The notes under the pieces were generated by a model. That model saw nothing but the letters and a program-made list of their open reading frames with translations. It did not search any database and was not told the DNA's origin. From contig QMSL01000008.1 of assembly GCA_003649665.1 (NCBI GenBank), positions 1 to 17,806 on the forward strand: a stretch of DNA of 17,806 nucleotides. Direction: 5' to 3'. The DNA comes from Thermoprotei archaeon. Its GTDB lineage: Archaea > Thermoproteota > Thermoprotei > QMSL01 > B3-G16. Below are positions 1 through 8,707 of this stretch, piece by piece (within the stretch, counting starts at the first letter, position 1; every line of letters begins with the position of its first letter). Both the position numbers and the translations under genes were made by a program.

Positions 1-662
1 AGTTCAACCATCTCCCTAATCCTCTGCTTAGCCTCCTCAAGATCACCAATATCCTCCCATGTGACTCTAGGTATCTCTGTCTCAGCCTTAACTGGTTGTT
101 CACGTATGATTAAGTCCGTATCCTCTCTTACATAAACTAGTGGAGATGGAGATGTCGATACTACTACGAATCGCCAGCTAGAACCAAAGAAGGGGAACTC
201 TATGACGTCTCCTTTAGCTAATGGTTTATATAATAGGTTCGACTTGAAGTGATCACGATATTCATTCCAGTTTATTCTAAGAGGAGAGGTAATGGGTAGT
301 AAGCCTATAACACCCTCTCTAGCCTCGGTTGGCGTACCTTCTGCCATGGGCGCTAGAACTACTCTTATTGCGGGCCTTACATCCGCAGGTCTTATCTTGA
401 CGTAATCGCCTAAACCAACTCCAGCGTTATAACGTGTGAGACCATCCATTCTTACTATGTCTCTTCCCTCATCCTCCGGATGCGCAGGCCATACTATGGC
501 GACAGTAACTTTTCTTCCCTCAATTTCAACAAAGTCTCCACTAGAGATGCCGAGCTTACGCATTGCTCTACTATCGATTCTAACTATCCTCCTACCAGTA
601 TCTCCAGGTCTTGCTTCAGCTACTCTTAGCTCTATCTCAGGTCTTCTACTTGATCGTGACAT
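1..662 (-). CDS. cdc48: CDC48/VCP-family AAA+ ATPase, N-terminal part (cut by window edge)
   Basis: This is a hexameric unfoldase that extracts and unfolds proteins for degradation or remodelling. The first 220 codons are visible. It begins MSRSSRRPEIELRVAEARPG, followed by the double-psi barrel N domain (about residues 8-95, with DTGRRIVRID and WPAHPEDEG, then IVRMDGLTRYNAGVGLGDYV). The second N subdomain follows (about 96-190). The hallmark linker into the first AAA module, PRVTWEDIGDLEEAKQRIRE, starts near residue 198. Both ATPase modules lie beyond the left edge. The ATG at 660-662 is chosen because the conserved N domain begins at once. An A/T-rich TATTTATAA lies only about 15-23 bases upstream, too close for a normal leader, so the promoter may instead be the TATAAATC-like element near 750-760. 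The reading frame is unbroken. Family identity is secure; paralogue identity is not. Confidence 0.93.
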   Translation of the reverse strand, partial: MSRSSRRPEIELRVAEARPGDTGRRIVRIDSRAMRKLGISSGDFVEIEGRKVTVAIVWPAHPEDEGRDIVRMDGLTRYNAGVGLGDYVKIRPADVRPAIRVVLAPMAEGTPTEAREGVIGLLPITSPLRINWNEYRDHFKSNLLYKPLAKGDVIEFPFFGSSWRFVVVSTSPSPLVYVREDTDLIIREQPVKAETEIPRVTWEDIGDLEEAKQRIREMVE

Positions 663-832
663 GGATATATTTCCCTTATAAATAGAGGGGTGGATAGATA
701 AAACTTTAGCTCATACTTTCCCGGAAGACTTCTACGAACCATGCCAGAGATTTATACTTTATTAAGATAAAAAATAAGAAAAAATGGGTGTACATTACTC
801 GTATTTTTTGATGGAAAAGGAGGGATAGCGCT

Positions 833-841
833 TATATATTT
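833..841 (+). promoter_or_regulatory. TATA box for the Glu/Trp microprotein
   Basis: The sequence TTATATATT follows a purine-rich stretch (GGAGGGATAGCG). A start point about 26 bases downstream would fall near 863, giving a leader of only some 7 bases that begins inside the GAGAGGAGAG ribosome binding site (857-866) of the ORF at 870. Its position supports the microprotein being expressed. This is inferred from spacing alone. Confidence 0.5.
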
Positions 842-869
842 TAGACATCGACTAAAGAGAGGAGAGATT

Positions 870-980
870 ATGGAAGAAGAGCTAGAAGAAGAGGAGGAGC
901 CTTGGGAGGAAGAAGAAGAGGAGATATGGGAGGAAGAGGAGTGGGAAGAAGAGGAGGAAGAATGGGAAGAAGAATGGTAA
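870..980 (+). CDS. 36-residue poly-glutamate/tryptophan microprotein
   Basis: I do not recognise a family. The ORF starts ATG and encodes 36 residues: 26 Glu, 5 Trp, and single Met, Leu, Pro and Ile plus nothing basic. Trp residues sit at positions 12, 20, 25, 32 and 36, separated by runs of 4-6 Glu, and the last residue is Trp. Evidence that it is a gene rather than a GA-rich repeat: GAA and GAG codons are mixed freely instead of forming a simple repeat; a GAGGAG ribosome binding site sits 5 bases before the ATG; and a TATA box is placed correctly (833-841). It runs convergently towards the adenylyltransferase gene, with 9 bases between the stops. No signal peptide or membrane segment is visible. 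The charge suggests a binder of basic proteins or metal ions, or a nucleic-acid mimic; that is inference. The opposite-strand poly-Ser ORF is its shadow. Confidence 0.6.
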   Translation: MEEELEEEEEPWEEEEEEIWEEEEWEEEEEEWEEEW

Positions 981-989
981 AGCGTTTCA

Positions 990-1460
990 TTACTTAATAA
1001 TCTTACCATTACACGTTATTTCACCCCTAAGTATTCTTGTCGTAGAAATGGGTCTCCCATTTTTTGCTAAAACTAACTTTACCGTGATTATGGATATTGG
1101 TGGTAACCCCTTTTTCTGCCTAATCTTATATATTTCGAGAGCCCTTTTCAATGTCTCCTCACTTACCACTATGGCCTTTATGTTAGGGTCATGTATTGAG
1201 GGGCCGTAAGGATCATTGAGCTTTACTATTATGGCTCTATTCAATAATCCCTTCTTGCTTAAGTATTCCTTCAGCCTCTTAACTCTTACTTCATATGGAC
1301 TAACAGGATGCTTCTTACCTAGGCTCTTAACTAGATTATCGCTTGTTATGCCGATTACTACTTTATCAGCTAGAGAAAATGCTACCTCTATTAATTTCTC
1401 ATGACCTTTATGGATTAGCTCAAATGTTCCTCCAAGACACGCGATGTCATAGAGCTTCAC
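990..1460 (-). CDS. coaD: Phosphopantetheine adenylyltransferase, archaeal type
   Basis: This enzyme transfers AMP from ATP to 4'-phosphopantetheine to make dephospho-CoA, the penultimate step of coenzyme A synthesis, in the cytoplasm. The 156-residue protein is a single nucleotidyltransferase domain of the archaeal/eukaryotic PPAT family. The signature GGTFELIHKGHEKL at residues 10-23 contains the HxGH nucleotide-binding motif (H17-H20). VVIGITSDN follows, and the C-terminal part carries VVSEETLKRALEIYKIR and STTRILRGEI, equivalent to the ISSTxIR segment that closes the active site. The start is GTG, overlapping the stop of the upstream aldolase gene as GTGA, so translation is probably coupled. 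Length is normal for the archaeal form. The assignment is firm; the symbol follows common usage although the archaeal family is distinct from bacterial CoaD. Confidence 0.92.
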   Translation of the reverse strand: MKLYDIACLGGTFELIHKGHEKLIEVAFSLADKVVIGITSDNLVKSLGKKHPVSPYEVRVKRLKEYLSKKGLLNRAIIVKLNDPYGPSIHDPNIKAIVVSEETLKRALEIYKIRQKKGLPPISIITVKLVLAKNGRPISTTRILRGEITCNGKIIK

Positions 1461-2074
1461 AACGTTGACCTCCTATACATCCTAACTAAGTACCATGTCC
1501 TTGCAGCATGCTCAGCTAAACATGCTAACTTATAGGCATCACGTACATTCTCTCCACGAATGAAAATGCCATGCTCCTTAGCTATTACCGCTAAATAACC
1601 CTTCTTCATTAGTTCTACGACAGCTCTAGCAAGTTCAGTAGTTCCGGGAGGAGCCTTGATTATTGGTATCTCCTTTAGAACTAACTTTGACTCAACGTCT
1701 ATAGGTCTGAAAAATCTTTCCACTATGTGTGAGATTACGGCTATAAATGGGCTATGAGTATGGAAAACAGAATTGCTATTCGTTTCCTGATATATTGCCC
1801 TATGAAGAGGTAACTCTACAGAGGCTACTTTGTCGTAAGATGAGGTTGACTTGACAGGTACTATTACGAAGTCTGCCTCCGATAATTCTTCTATAAAACA
1901 TCCATGCTTCGTAATTATGATGTAATCATTCAGTCTAGCGCTTAGATTACCACCATGACCCATTACTAGATCGTGTTTACTTAAAAGTTTTCCATAATGA
2001 ATCATTTGATCTATTATCTCTTTAACTCGTGGCTTTAAATGTTCAGGTACGATATCGATATTTATTGGCTTCAT
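1457..2074 (-). CDS. Class II (zinc) aldolase/adducin-family protein
   Basis: This is a 205-residue, single-domain member of the L-fuculose-1-phosphate aldolase/adducin family, which cleaves or forms C-C bonds in phosphorylated sugars or hydroxy acids through a zinc enediolate. Visible motifs are the phosphate-binding GHGGNLSAR (39-47), the likely catalytic acid/base Glu87 in VELPLHRAIYQ, zinc ligands His105 and His107 in VFHTHSP, and the third ligand His168 in AKEHGIFIRG. All active-site residues are present, so it should be active, but the substrate cannot be read from the sequence. The ATG has a good GAGGT site 7 bases upstream. It is first in a two-gene unit with the CoA adenylyltransferase, overlapping it by 4 bases, which hints at a role near CoA or pantothenate precursor supply (inference). 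It is divergent from the transglutaminase-like gene, with a 59-bp shared promoter region. Confidence 0.88.
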   Translation of the reverse strand: MKPINIDIVPEHLKPRVKEIIDQMIHYGKLLSKHDLVMGHGGNLSARLNDYIIITKHGCFIEELSEADFVIVPVKSTSSYDKVASVELPLHRAIYQETNSNSVFHTHSPFIAVISHIVERFFRPIDVESKLVLKEIPIIKAPPGTTELARAVVELMKKGYLAVIAKEHGIFIRGENVRDAYKLACLAEHAARTWYLVRMYRRSTL

Positions 2075-2133
2075 ATCAGATACCTCAGTATGATGAGTAT
2101 TGATAGGTCAGAATATAAAGGTAGGGAATTAAT

Positions 2134-3207
2134 ATGAAAAGGAATCATATCATAATCTTCTCAATGATACTCATGATTATTATAACAGCACTCATTAGAG
2201 AGGTGCTCATCACTTCAGTAAGGTATGAGTACAGGGTTCTAATAATTGCAAGGAATGAAGTAGATAAGCCAGTTTCATTACCTGAGGAGGTATATATACC
2301 CCTTCCTCCCACAATAGAAGGATGGCAGTATATAGATGAGATAAGGGTACTTGTCAATGGATCCAATGTAGGGTATAAGTTGCTAGTAGACAATGATGGG
2401 AATTTTAGAATTTACCCAAACCTACCTTTACCAGTAAAAATCAAATCGGTTATGGTCTTAGAATATTATATCACTATACGCGTGGTGAGAAATGGTCTCC
2501 TTTTTAATAGAAGACCGAGAATTGTAGTCCTTTCACAGATAAGAAATCCTCAAAGAGAACTCTTAAGACCATTAGGAAGTTGGGATTGGAGTAGGGATGA
2601 TGATAAGTGGTGCAAACTTAGATATTTAGCACGATCACTGAAAGGAAATAATACCCTCGAGACCGTTCTTAATATCTCAAGATGGGTTCTCTCCAATATA
2701 GAGTATGGCGAGACGGAAGTTGTTATCCCCCCTTATGCTCTATATGATAGGAGGAGAGGAGATTGCGCAGATCAGTCCTCGTTCATCGTTACGTTACTCA
2801 GAATGCTTGGAATACCTTCGTTAATAGCTTTGGGATTCGTATACGATCCTATAGCTAAATGCGATATATGTGAATATAATTTAAGGCTTTTAAGAAGAGG
2901 TTTTAATTTGCACGCTTTCGTCCTTGTATTTATAGAAGGTCTGGGATGGATTCCTCTCGATACCACTGCATACCGTGCCAATCCCATAGAGAACCCGTTA
3001 GTAGTCATAAGTGATAGGCTTATAATAGGCGGCTTTGTCATTGGTTCAAATCCTAACGAATACGAAACGTTTAGGACTTATGATCAGATAGACTTAGATA
3101 TAAGAATCACCATGAAACGAAGATACGATGTACCCTTCTTTATATTGATATGTGAAGCAATTGCAACTTTAGGAATTTATGTAATTACCAGAAGAACCTA
3201 CGTTTAA
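2134..3207 (+). CDS. Membrane-anchored transglutaminase-like (cysteine protease fold) protein
   Basis: This 357-residue protein has an N-terminal membrane anchor (about residues 5-22, IIIFSMILMIIITALI), an extracellular beta-rich region (about 28-150), then a transglutaminase-like core. The catalytic triad can be seen: Cys211 in RRGDCADQSSF, His260 in NLHAFVLVF, and Asp276 in GWIPLDTTA. A second hydrophobic segment lies near the C-terminus (about 333-350), so the domain is probably held on the outer face by two anchors. Archaeal proteins of this superfamily are usually predicted cell-surface peptidases or protein-modifying enzymes; the substrate is unknown. A CDIC pair between Cys211 and His260 could bind metal or form a disulfide. 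The last 23 bases overlap the convergent helicase gene tail to tail. The TATA-like AATATAAAG (2112-2120) lies rather close to the start, suggesting a leaderless or nearly leaderless message. Confidence 0.85.
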   Translation: MKRNHIIIFSMILMIIITALIREVLITSVRYEYRVLIIARNEVDKPVSLPEEVYIPLPPTIEGWQYIDEIRVLVNGSNVGYKLLVDNDGNFRIYPNLPLPVKIKSVMVLEYYITIRVVRNGLLFNRRPRIVVLSQIRNPQRELLRPLGSWDWSRDDDKWCKLRYLARSLKGNNTLETVLNISRWVLSNIEYGETEVVIPPYALYDRRRGDCADQSSFIVTLLRMLGIPSLIALGFVYDPIAKCDICEYNLRLLRRGFNLHAFVLVFIEGLGWIPLDTTAYRANPIENPLVVISDRLIIGGFVIGSNPNEYETFRTYDQIDLDIRITMKRRYDVPFFILICEAIATLGIYVITRRTYV

Positions 3208-6115
3208 GTGCTTCTTTCTCTAATTCCGCTATCCTGAGGAAGAATATATCATCTAACTCCTTCTCCTTATACTCTTCCAATAAGTTAACAACATCCTTAG
3301 GTCTAAGACCTTTTGCTGCGAGAGCTATTGCAGCTCTTTTACCGTATTTCTCTACTAAGTTAGCGATTTCAATTACACGCCTAAGTAATGATCTATCGGA
3401 TGCGCTACGTACCTTTCCCTTTAGCTTAATCAACTTCTCCACATCCTTTAAGTCTACTTCGAGAATAGCCACTTTAGATGAGCCGCAGATTGGGCATTGA
3501 GGCTTTTCTGGAAGGTTCCTTACCTTTACGATATCATACCAATCCCATTCCTTGGTACATACTATTATTCGAGATTCATTGAGTAAGCGCGCTTTAGTAC
3601 TTTCAATTATTATACGTCTCATACGTTCTGGAGGTATGAGCTCAGTCTTTCTGGCTATTCTTTCGAGAGCTAGTTTAGTGAGCGGCGATGGTGACTTAGT
3701 ATCAATTGATATTATTTTTACTTTCCCCCTCTTTAGGCTTGCTAAAAGCCACTCAACGGGCTTTAGATCTATGTCCTTCGAGAGGAATTCCTTCATTGCC
3801 TCTTCAAATATAGGAGTACCTTCAAACATATCAACTAGCTTACGTAAACTTATATCTGCAAAGCTGACAGACTTGCTTAGCGCTCCAAAACGTCGGGCTA
3901 CATGAATTATCCTTCGCTTGAACATTCCAGACCTTATAGCGGCATTTCTTATGAGATTATACAATTCTTCCTTAGTGTAGTTACTTAGCTTATATAGGAT
4001 CTCTTGTACCTCCTTAGCGCTAATTCTAGTGGGTAACTGGAACACTATACGATATGCATCTTGTTGTACACCGATAGTAGCTCCTAGCTTAGACGTCAGC
4101 AGTTCTGCAATTATTTTACCTAGAGCTCTATTCCCTAAAAGACCTAAATGAACGTGAACTATAATTAGGTTCTCCCACGACTCTATTAATACAGTGTTAT
4201 CGGATGGAACTGGAAAGCCACATTCTATTTGCTCCTTGACTGGATACAATGCGCGTAAAAGGGAATCCTTGTCAATAGGATATGTCTTAGAGAGATCTTC
4301 AACTACTTCATTTAGGCTTATTCCTGAAGAGATCTTCTCCGCAACTATTCTCTTGATAAGACCTACTTCTTTAGAAACATCGAAAGGAACGGGAATTTCC
4401 TCACCAACCCAAGAAGGAATCGCCCCCGTAGGATCTTTCGTAGGGACTACGTAAATTTTATCACCAGCTATTTCCTTTATTACCCATAAGCTCCCTCTGA
4501 AGACAAATTTTATTCCAACTTCACCATACTCCGCTACAAATGCTTCGTCTAAGAGACCTATTGGAGTACCAGTTGTCTTATCTATTACTAGGTAATGCTT
4601 CTCATCAGGTATCATTGAAAGCTCTTCGAAGAAGTACTTGTAAAAGCTTCTATTCCTCGGTTTTAGTATAACTTCATCTTTCTCGGATATCCAAGCAAGG
4701 CGTGGATATCGTGAGTGCATATATCTCAGTACGAAAACTAAATCCTCTTTCCTCAAATTACGATATGGATATGCATGTTTATACAGATTGAGGACTTCAT
4801 CAAACTTCCACCTACTCCTTAACATGAGGAGAGCAACTATTTGATGTGTTAAAACGTCCAAAGGCTTCTCTGGAATCTTTATCGGCTCTAGTTCTTCGTT
4901 TAAGGCCTTTCGACATATAACCATCGCTTCTAGGGTGTCGTCTTCGTCTGCCGTAATTACAATACCTTTAGCTATCCGACCTATCCTATGTCCGGATCTT
5001 CCAACTCGTTGGACTAGCCTTGTTACTTGCCTTGGAGACATATATTGTATTACAAGATCTACATGGCCTATATCTATGCCTAGCTCTAATGATGATGTCG
5101 CTATTAACGCTTTTAAACGTCCTTCCTTTATTCCCCTCTCAGCCATTATTCTAGATGGCTTAGCTAAAGAACCGTGATGTACTCCTATTGGGAAATCCAT
5201 ATCCCACACATGAAATCTTGAGCTTAATACCTCTGCTATAGCTCTGGTATTAACGAATATCAATACAGATCTATGCTTCTCGACAAGTTCTCTAATAAGC
5301 CTTAACCTAGCAACAACTTCTGGATGTGTAAATAACTTCGTGCTTAATTCTACGTCATCTGGAGTATAGCTTGGGCATACCACTTTTAGTCTCATTAGAC
5401 GGGCGACGGGGACCTTCACAACTTCAATATCACGGTTCGTTCCAGCTAAGAAATGAGCAACTTCCTCAGGTGAACCTATCGTTGCGGAGAGCCCAATCCT
5501 CTGAAAATCTCCGTCCTCACCATTTAACTCTTTTATATATCTTAGCCTTTCAAGAGCTAATACTAGCTGTGAGCCTCTCTTGTCCTCAGCTAATTCGTGT
5601 ATTTCGTCAACGATGACCCATCTAACCTTACTTAAATGCGAGCGCATTATTCTACCACTTAATATTGCTTGAAGGGTCTCAGGTGTTGTTATCAGCATAT
5701 TTGGTGGATTTCTCGCCTGGTTGGTGCGCTCCCTAGCTTCGGTATCACCATGTCTAACTGCGATCGATATTTCGAGCTCTTTTCCCCACCATAATAGCCT
5801 ATCAAGGAGATCCCTATTGAGAGCACGAAGTGGTGTAATGTAGAGGATGTATATTCCAGGAGATAGATCTTCCTTATCCCTGATATTTAAGAAGTGATGA
5901 AATACCGGGAGTATCGCGGCTTCTGTCTTTCCAGTACCTGTCGGAGCTATTAATAGAACGTTCTTTCCCTGGAGTATTAAAGGAATTGCCTTTTCCTGTG
6001 GTTCAGTTGGTCTTAAAAACCCCCTCTTAATAAGAGCCCTTTTTATACGGTCATCTAGCAACGTAAAGGCACCATACACTTTAACTGGTTCTGCTTTCGC
6101 TTCTTGTGATGTCAT
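3185..6115 (-). CDS. lhr: Lhr-type superfamily 2 DNA/RNA helicase
   Basis: This is a large (976-residue) ATP-dependent 3'-5' helicase of the Lhr (large helicase-related) group, implicated in archaeal DNA repair and in remodelling DNA or RNA-DNA duplexes. Motifs in order: Q motif RPTEPQEKAI (35-44), Walker A APTGTGKT (57-64), motif II DEIH (170-173), motif III SAT (210-212), motif V ATSSLELGIDIG (339-350), motif VI QRVGRSGHRIG (369-379). The Lhr winged-helix and beta domains follow, then a C-terminal region with a CPICG pair (about 880) that may form part of a zinc site. The length fits archaeal Lhr proteins. The ATG at 6113-6115 has no strong ribosome binding site, and the 126-base upstream gap shows only a weak A/T-rich promoter candidate. 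It appears to be transcribed alone. The aLhr1/aLhr2 subgroup is not resolved here. Confidence 0.92.
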   Translation of the reverse strand: MTSQEAKAEPVKVYGAFTLLDDRIKRALIKRGFLRPTEPQEKAIPLILQGKNVLLIAPTGTGKTEAAILPVFHHFLNIRDKEDLSPGIYILYITPLRALNRDLLDRLLWWGKELEISIAVRHGDTEARERTNQARNPPNMLITTPETLQAILSGRIMRSHLSKVRWVIVDEIHELAEDKRGSQLVLALERLRYIKELNGEDGDFQRIGLSATIGSPEEVAHFLAGTNRDIEVVKVPVARLMRLKVVCPSYTPDDVELSTKLFTHPEVVARLRLIRELVEKHRSVLIFVNTRAIAEVLSSRFHVWDMDFPIGVHHGSLAKPSRIMAERGIKEGRLKALIATSSLELGIDIGHVDLVIQYMSPRQVTRLVQRVGRSGHRIGRIAKGIVITADEDDTLEAMVICRKALNEELEPIKIPEKPLDVLTHQIVALLMLRSRWKFDEVLNLYKHAYPYRNLRKEDLVFVLRYMHSRYPRLAWISEKDEVILKPRNRSFYKYFFEELSMIPDEKHYLVIDKTTGTPIGLLDEAFVAEYGEVGIKFVFRGSLWVIKEIAGDKIYVVPTKDPTGAIPSWVGEEIPVPFDVSKEVGLIKRIVAEKISSGISLNEVVEDLSKTYPIDKDSLLRALYPVKEQIECGFPVPSDNTVLIESWENLIIVHVHLGLLGNRALGKIIAELLTSKLGATIGVQQDAYRIVFQLPTRISAKEVQEILYKLSNYTKEELYNLIRNAAIRSGMFKRRIIHVARRFGALSKSVSFADISLRKLVDMFEGTPIFEEAMKEFLSKDIDLKPVEWLLASLKRGKVKIISIDTKSPSPLTKLALERIARKTELIPPERMRRIIIESTKARLLNESRIIVCTKEWDWYDIVKVRNLPEKPQCPICGSSKVAILEVDLKDVEKLIKLKGKVRSASDRSLLRRVIEIANLVEKYGKRAAIALAAKGLRPKDVVNLLEEYKEKELDDIFFLRIAELEKEALKRRFFW

Positions 6116-6241
6116 GTTTTCACTAGGGGAGGTCAGTCTACTTGTTGCCTCTATGGTTATGTGGTAAGGGTAAGTTAAATGTTATGCAAAAATTAACTGA
6201 GATATTATGATGGATCTGTCCCATAGGCGTATGTAAAGAGG

Positions 6242-8677
6242 TTAAGTTTCCCTTACTATGTATATGCCAGGACCTATTTCTTCAGCATTAGATGGGGGCT
6301 TTGTGAAAAGTAGGGCCTTTATTCTATGCATTGCCTTTAGGTCCTTCTCCAAAGGCTTTAGTTTCTCAGGAGCATATACTATGCAGTTTAGTTGACTACT
6401 TAAAGCAAGTCCCTGTTGCTTCTTATACCGCCATATAGTCGTATTGAAGCTCATGAACTCATCCTTGAGCTCTTTATACTTAGTATCCCATCTTGGATCC
6501 GGCTCAGGTAGTCTCTGCTTATGAATGCTCTCCTTAGTGAAAAGTTCACGCCATATCGCATCCGTTATAAAGGGCGTTATTGGTGCTAGTAATTTTAAGA
6601 TAACCTCTAACGTCTTATATAGGGTATACCACGCGCCTTTTTGTTCCTCTTCGCTGAAGATTCCATATGTATTATATGCACGTGGCTTTACTGCCTCTAT
6701 GTAATGTGAAGCGAAGAAGTTCCACGTGAAGTATCTTATGCTATTGGCTGGAACGAAAGGATCGAACTTCCTGAAGTGCTCATGATATTCCCTGATTAGA
6801 TCGTTTAGGATACCGAGTACCATCATGTCTAATGGAAGTAGTTTACATTCTGTTTCATCCTCTACTCTAGGGAACATTGAAATGAACCTAGCAATATTCC
6901 ATAGCTTGGTCAGGAATAAATTTGCGCTCCTTACCTTAGCCTCAGAGAACCTATAATCCTCGCCTAGCTTTGCCTCAGAGGCAGCCCAGAGCCTTAATGC
7001 ATCCGCACCGTACTTTTCGACAATGGGAAGTGGTGGTACGACATTACCTTTTGATTTATGCATTGCTTCGCCTTTTTCGTCTAAACCCATGCCAGATACT
7101 CTAACATATTTAAAGGCAGGCTTGCCTGTCAACTGATAAACTCTTAGCAACGTGTAGTAAAGCCATGTCCTTATTATATCGTATCCTTGAGGTCTTAAGC
7201 TACATGGAAATGCTTTCTTGAAGAATTTTTCGTCCCTCTTATACCTTAATATGAAGAGGGGAGTTATACTTGAATCCATCCATGTATCGAAAACTCTTGT
7301 CTCCCCTACGAACTCTGTATAGCCGCATTTCTCACATCGTGAGAAGGGAGGATCTTCCTTCCACGGCCTATAATATTTGCCCGGCTCTGGAAGGTTAGGT
7401 GCACCACATCGTTTACAGTACCAAATAGGTATCTCTGTACCATAAAATCTACGTCTTGATATAGGCCAGTCTATTGAAACGGACTCTATCCAATCCAGTA
7501 ACATTTTCTTTGCTCTTTCAGGATAGAACTCTATGTGTTCAATTATCTCTTTTAGCTTCTCCTTAAATTCAAGCTGTTTTAAGAAGAACTCTCTCATAGG
7601 GACAAACTCTATTGGATCTTTTGATCTCCAGCATACAGGAACCCTGTGACGAATTAGTTCACGCTTAACCAAATAGCCCTTCTTCTCTAAGTCCTTAACG
7701 ATGCGTTCTCTAGCTTCGCTTATCGTAAGTCCTTTGTAGGGACCGGCGATTTCATTCATTGTACCATCAGGATTTATTGCCAGTTTAGGTTTGAGTTTTA
7801 ACTCTCTGAATAATCGTACGTCTGCTTGATCACCAAAGGAACACAGCATGACTAGACCTGTTCCAAACTCGGGATTAGCATAGGGATGAGGTATTATAGG
7901 GACTTCATGATCATATATAGGAACTATTGCATGCTTTCCTTTAAGGTTTTTATAACGACTATCCTCTGGATTGAAAATTATTGCAGCACATGTACATAAC
8001 AATTCAGGTCTCGTGGTAGCTACGATTATGAAATCTCCTGTCTCCTTTACCTTAAACTTTATGTAGTTAAGGTATGTAACTTGCTCTTTATATTCAACCT
8101 CGGATTCCGCTAATGTAGTCTTGCAACCAGGACACCATATTACGGGCTGTTCTGCCTCATAGATTAGACCGCGCTTCCATAGTTCAATGAAGGTGGCTTG
8201 TGTCAACGCTCTATATTCAGGGGAATCCGTCCTGTAATAGTTTTTGAGATCTGCACTTAATCCTAACCGCCACGCTATATGTAGCAATTCCTTCTCGACT
8301 TTATCTAGGAATTCGCTACAAAGTCTTAGGAATTCTTCACGAGGTATCTCATGCGCGCTCTTTCCTAGCTTTTTCTCTACCTGTACTTCAACTGGAAGGC
8401 CATTTCTATCTATTCCAAATGGGAAGTAGACCGAATAGCCCAACATGCGATAATATCGTGCAATCATATCTATCTGAGTGTAATGTGCTGCAGCGCCAAC
8501 ATGCCATGCTCCGGATGCATATGGTGGAGGAGTATCTATGGAAAATATTGGCTTACCTTCCCTAAACTCGAAATCATATATTCTCTCTTTCTCCCAGAGC
8601 TTTAGCAGTTCTACCTCTCGTTTTATATCCCAGCGCTTTTCCTTTAATTTTGCACTGAACTTGCTCTTCGAACTCAT
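6242..8677 (-). CDS. valS: Valyl-tRNA synthetase
   Basis: This class I synthetase charges tRNA-Val and edits mischarged threonine. The 811-residue protein opens its Rossmann fold with DTPPPYASGAWHVGAAAHYTQ, where HVGA (59-62) stands for the HIGH motif. FGIDRNGLPVEVQVEKK follows. The editing (CP1) domain is inserted next, with the conserved ATTRPELLCTCAA segment. A zinc-ribbon-like CxxC pair set follows (WYCKRCGAP and SRCEKCGYTEF). The second signature is AMHKS (538-542) instead of KMSKS. The anticodon-binding helical domain ends the protein, with no long coiled-coil tail as in bacterial ValRS. The wording of the HIGH region matches crenarchaeal ValRS rather than IleRS or LeuRS. It is last in the long por operon, starting 30 bases after the preceding stop. 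Confidence 0.93.
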   Translation of the reverse strand: MSSKSKFSAKLKEKRWDIKREVELLKLWEKERIYDFEFREGKPIFSIDTPPPYASGAWHVGAAAHYTQIDMIARYYRMLGYSVYFPFGIDRNGLPVEVQVEKKLGKSAHEIPREEFLRLCSEFLDKVEKELLHIAWRLGLSADLKNYYRTDSPEYRALTQATFIELWKRGLIYEAEQPVIWCPGCKTTLAESEVEYKEQVTYLNYIKFKVKETGDFIIVATTRPELLCTCAAIIFNPEDSRYKNLKGKHAIVPIYDHEVPIIPHPYANPEFGTGLVMLCSFGDQADVRLFRELKLKPKLAINPDGTMNEIAGPYKGLTISEARERIVKDLEKKGYLVKRELIRHRVPVCWRSKDPIEFVPMREFFLKQLEFKEKLKEIIEHIEFYPERAKKMLLDWIESVSIDWPISRRRFYGTEIPIWYCKRCGAPNLPEPGKYYRPWKEDPPFSRCEKCGYTEFVGETRVFDTWMDSSITPLFILRYKRDEKFFKKAFPCSLRPQGYDIIRTWLYYTLLRVYQLTGKPAFKYVRVSGMGLDEKGEAMHKSKGNVVPPLPIVEKYGADALRLWAASEAKLGEDYRFSEAKVRSANLFLTKLWNIARFISMFPRVEDETECKLLPLDMMVLGILNDLIREYHEHFRKFDPFVPANSIRYFTWNFFASHYIEAVKPRAYNTYGIFSEEEQKGAWYTLYKTLEVILKLLAPITPFITDAIWRELFTKESIHKQRLPEPDPRWDTKYKELKDEFMSFNTTIWRYKKQQGLALSSQLNCIVYAPEKLKPLEKDLKAMHRIKALLFTKPPSNAEEIGPGIYIVRET

Positions 8678-8707
8678 GGCTTCTCTACCTATGCTAATTT
8701 GATTTAG

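Noticed and set aside
663..869. RNA gene or regulatory array in the 207-base gap
   Set aside because: Only A/T-rich promoter-like segments for the flanking divergent genes were visible; no repeats or stable folds.
752..1009. Poly-serine ORF on the minus strand
   Set aside because: It is the antisense of the Glu-rich microprotein; the serines come from the complement of GAA/GAG codons, and it has no ribosome binding site or promoter of its own.
6116..6241. Hidden RNA gene in the gap between the helicase and valS
   Set aside because: I saw no cloverleaf, no C/D-box pair and no strong hairpin; it looks like the helicase promoter region plus the valS 3' end.
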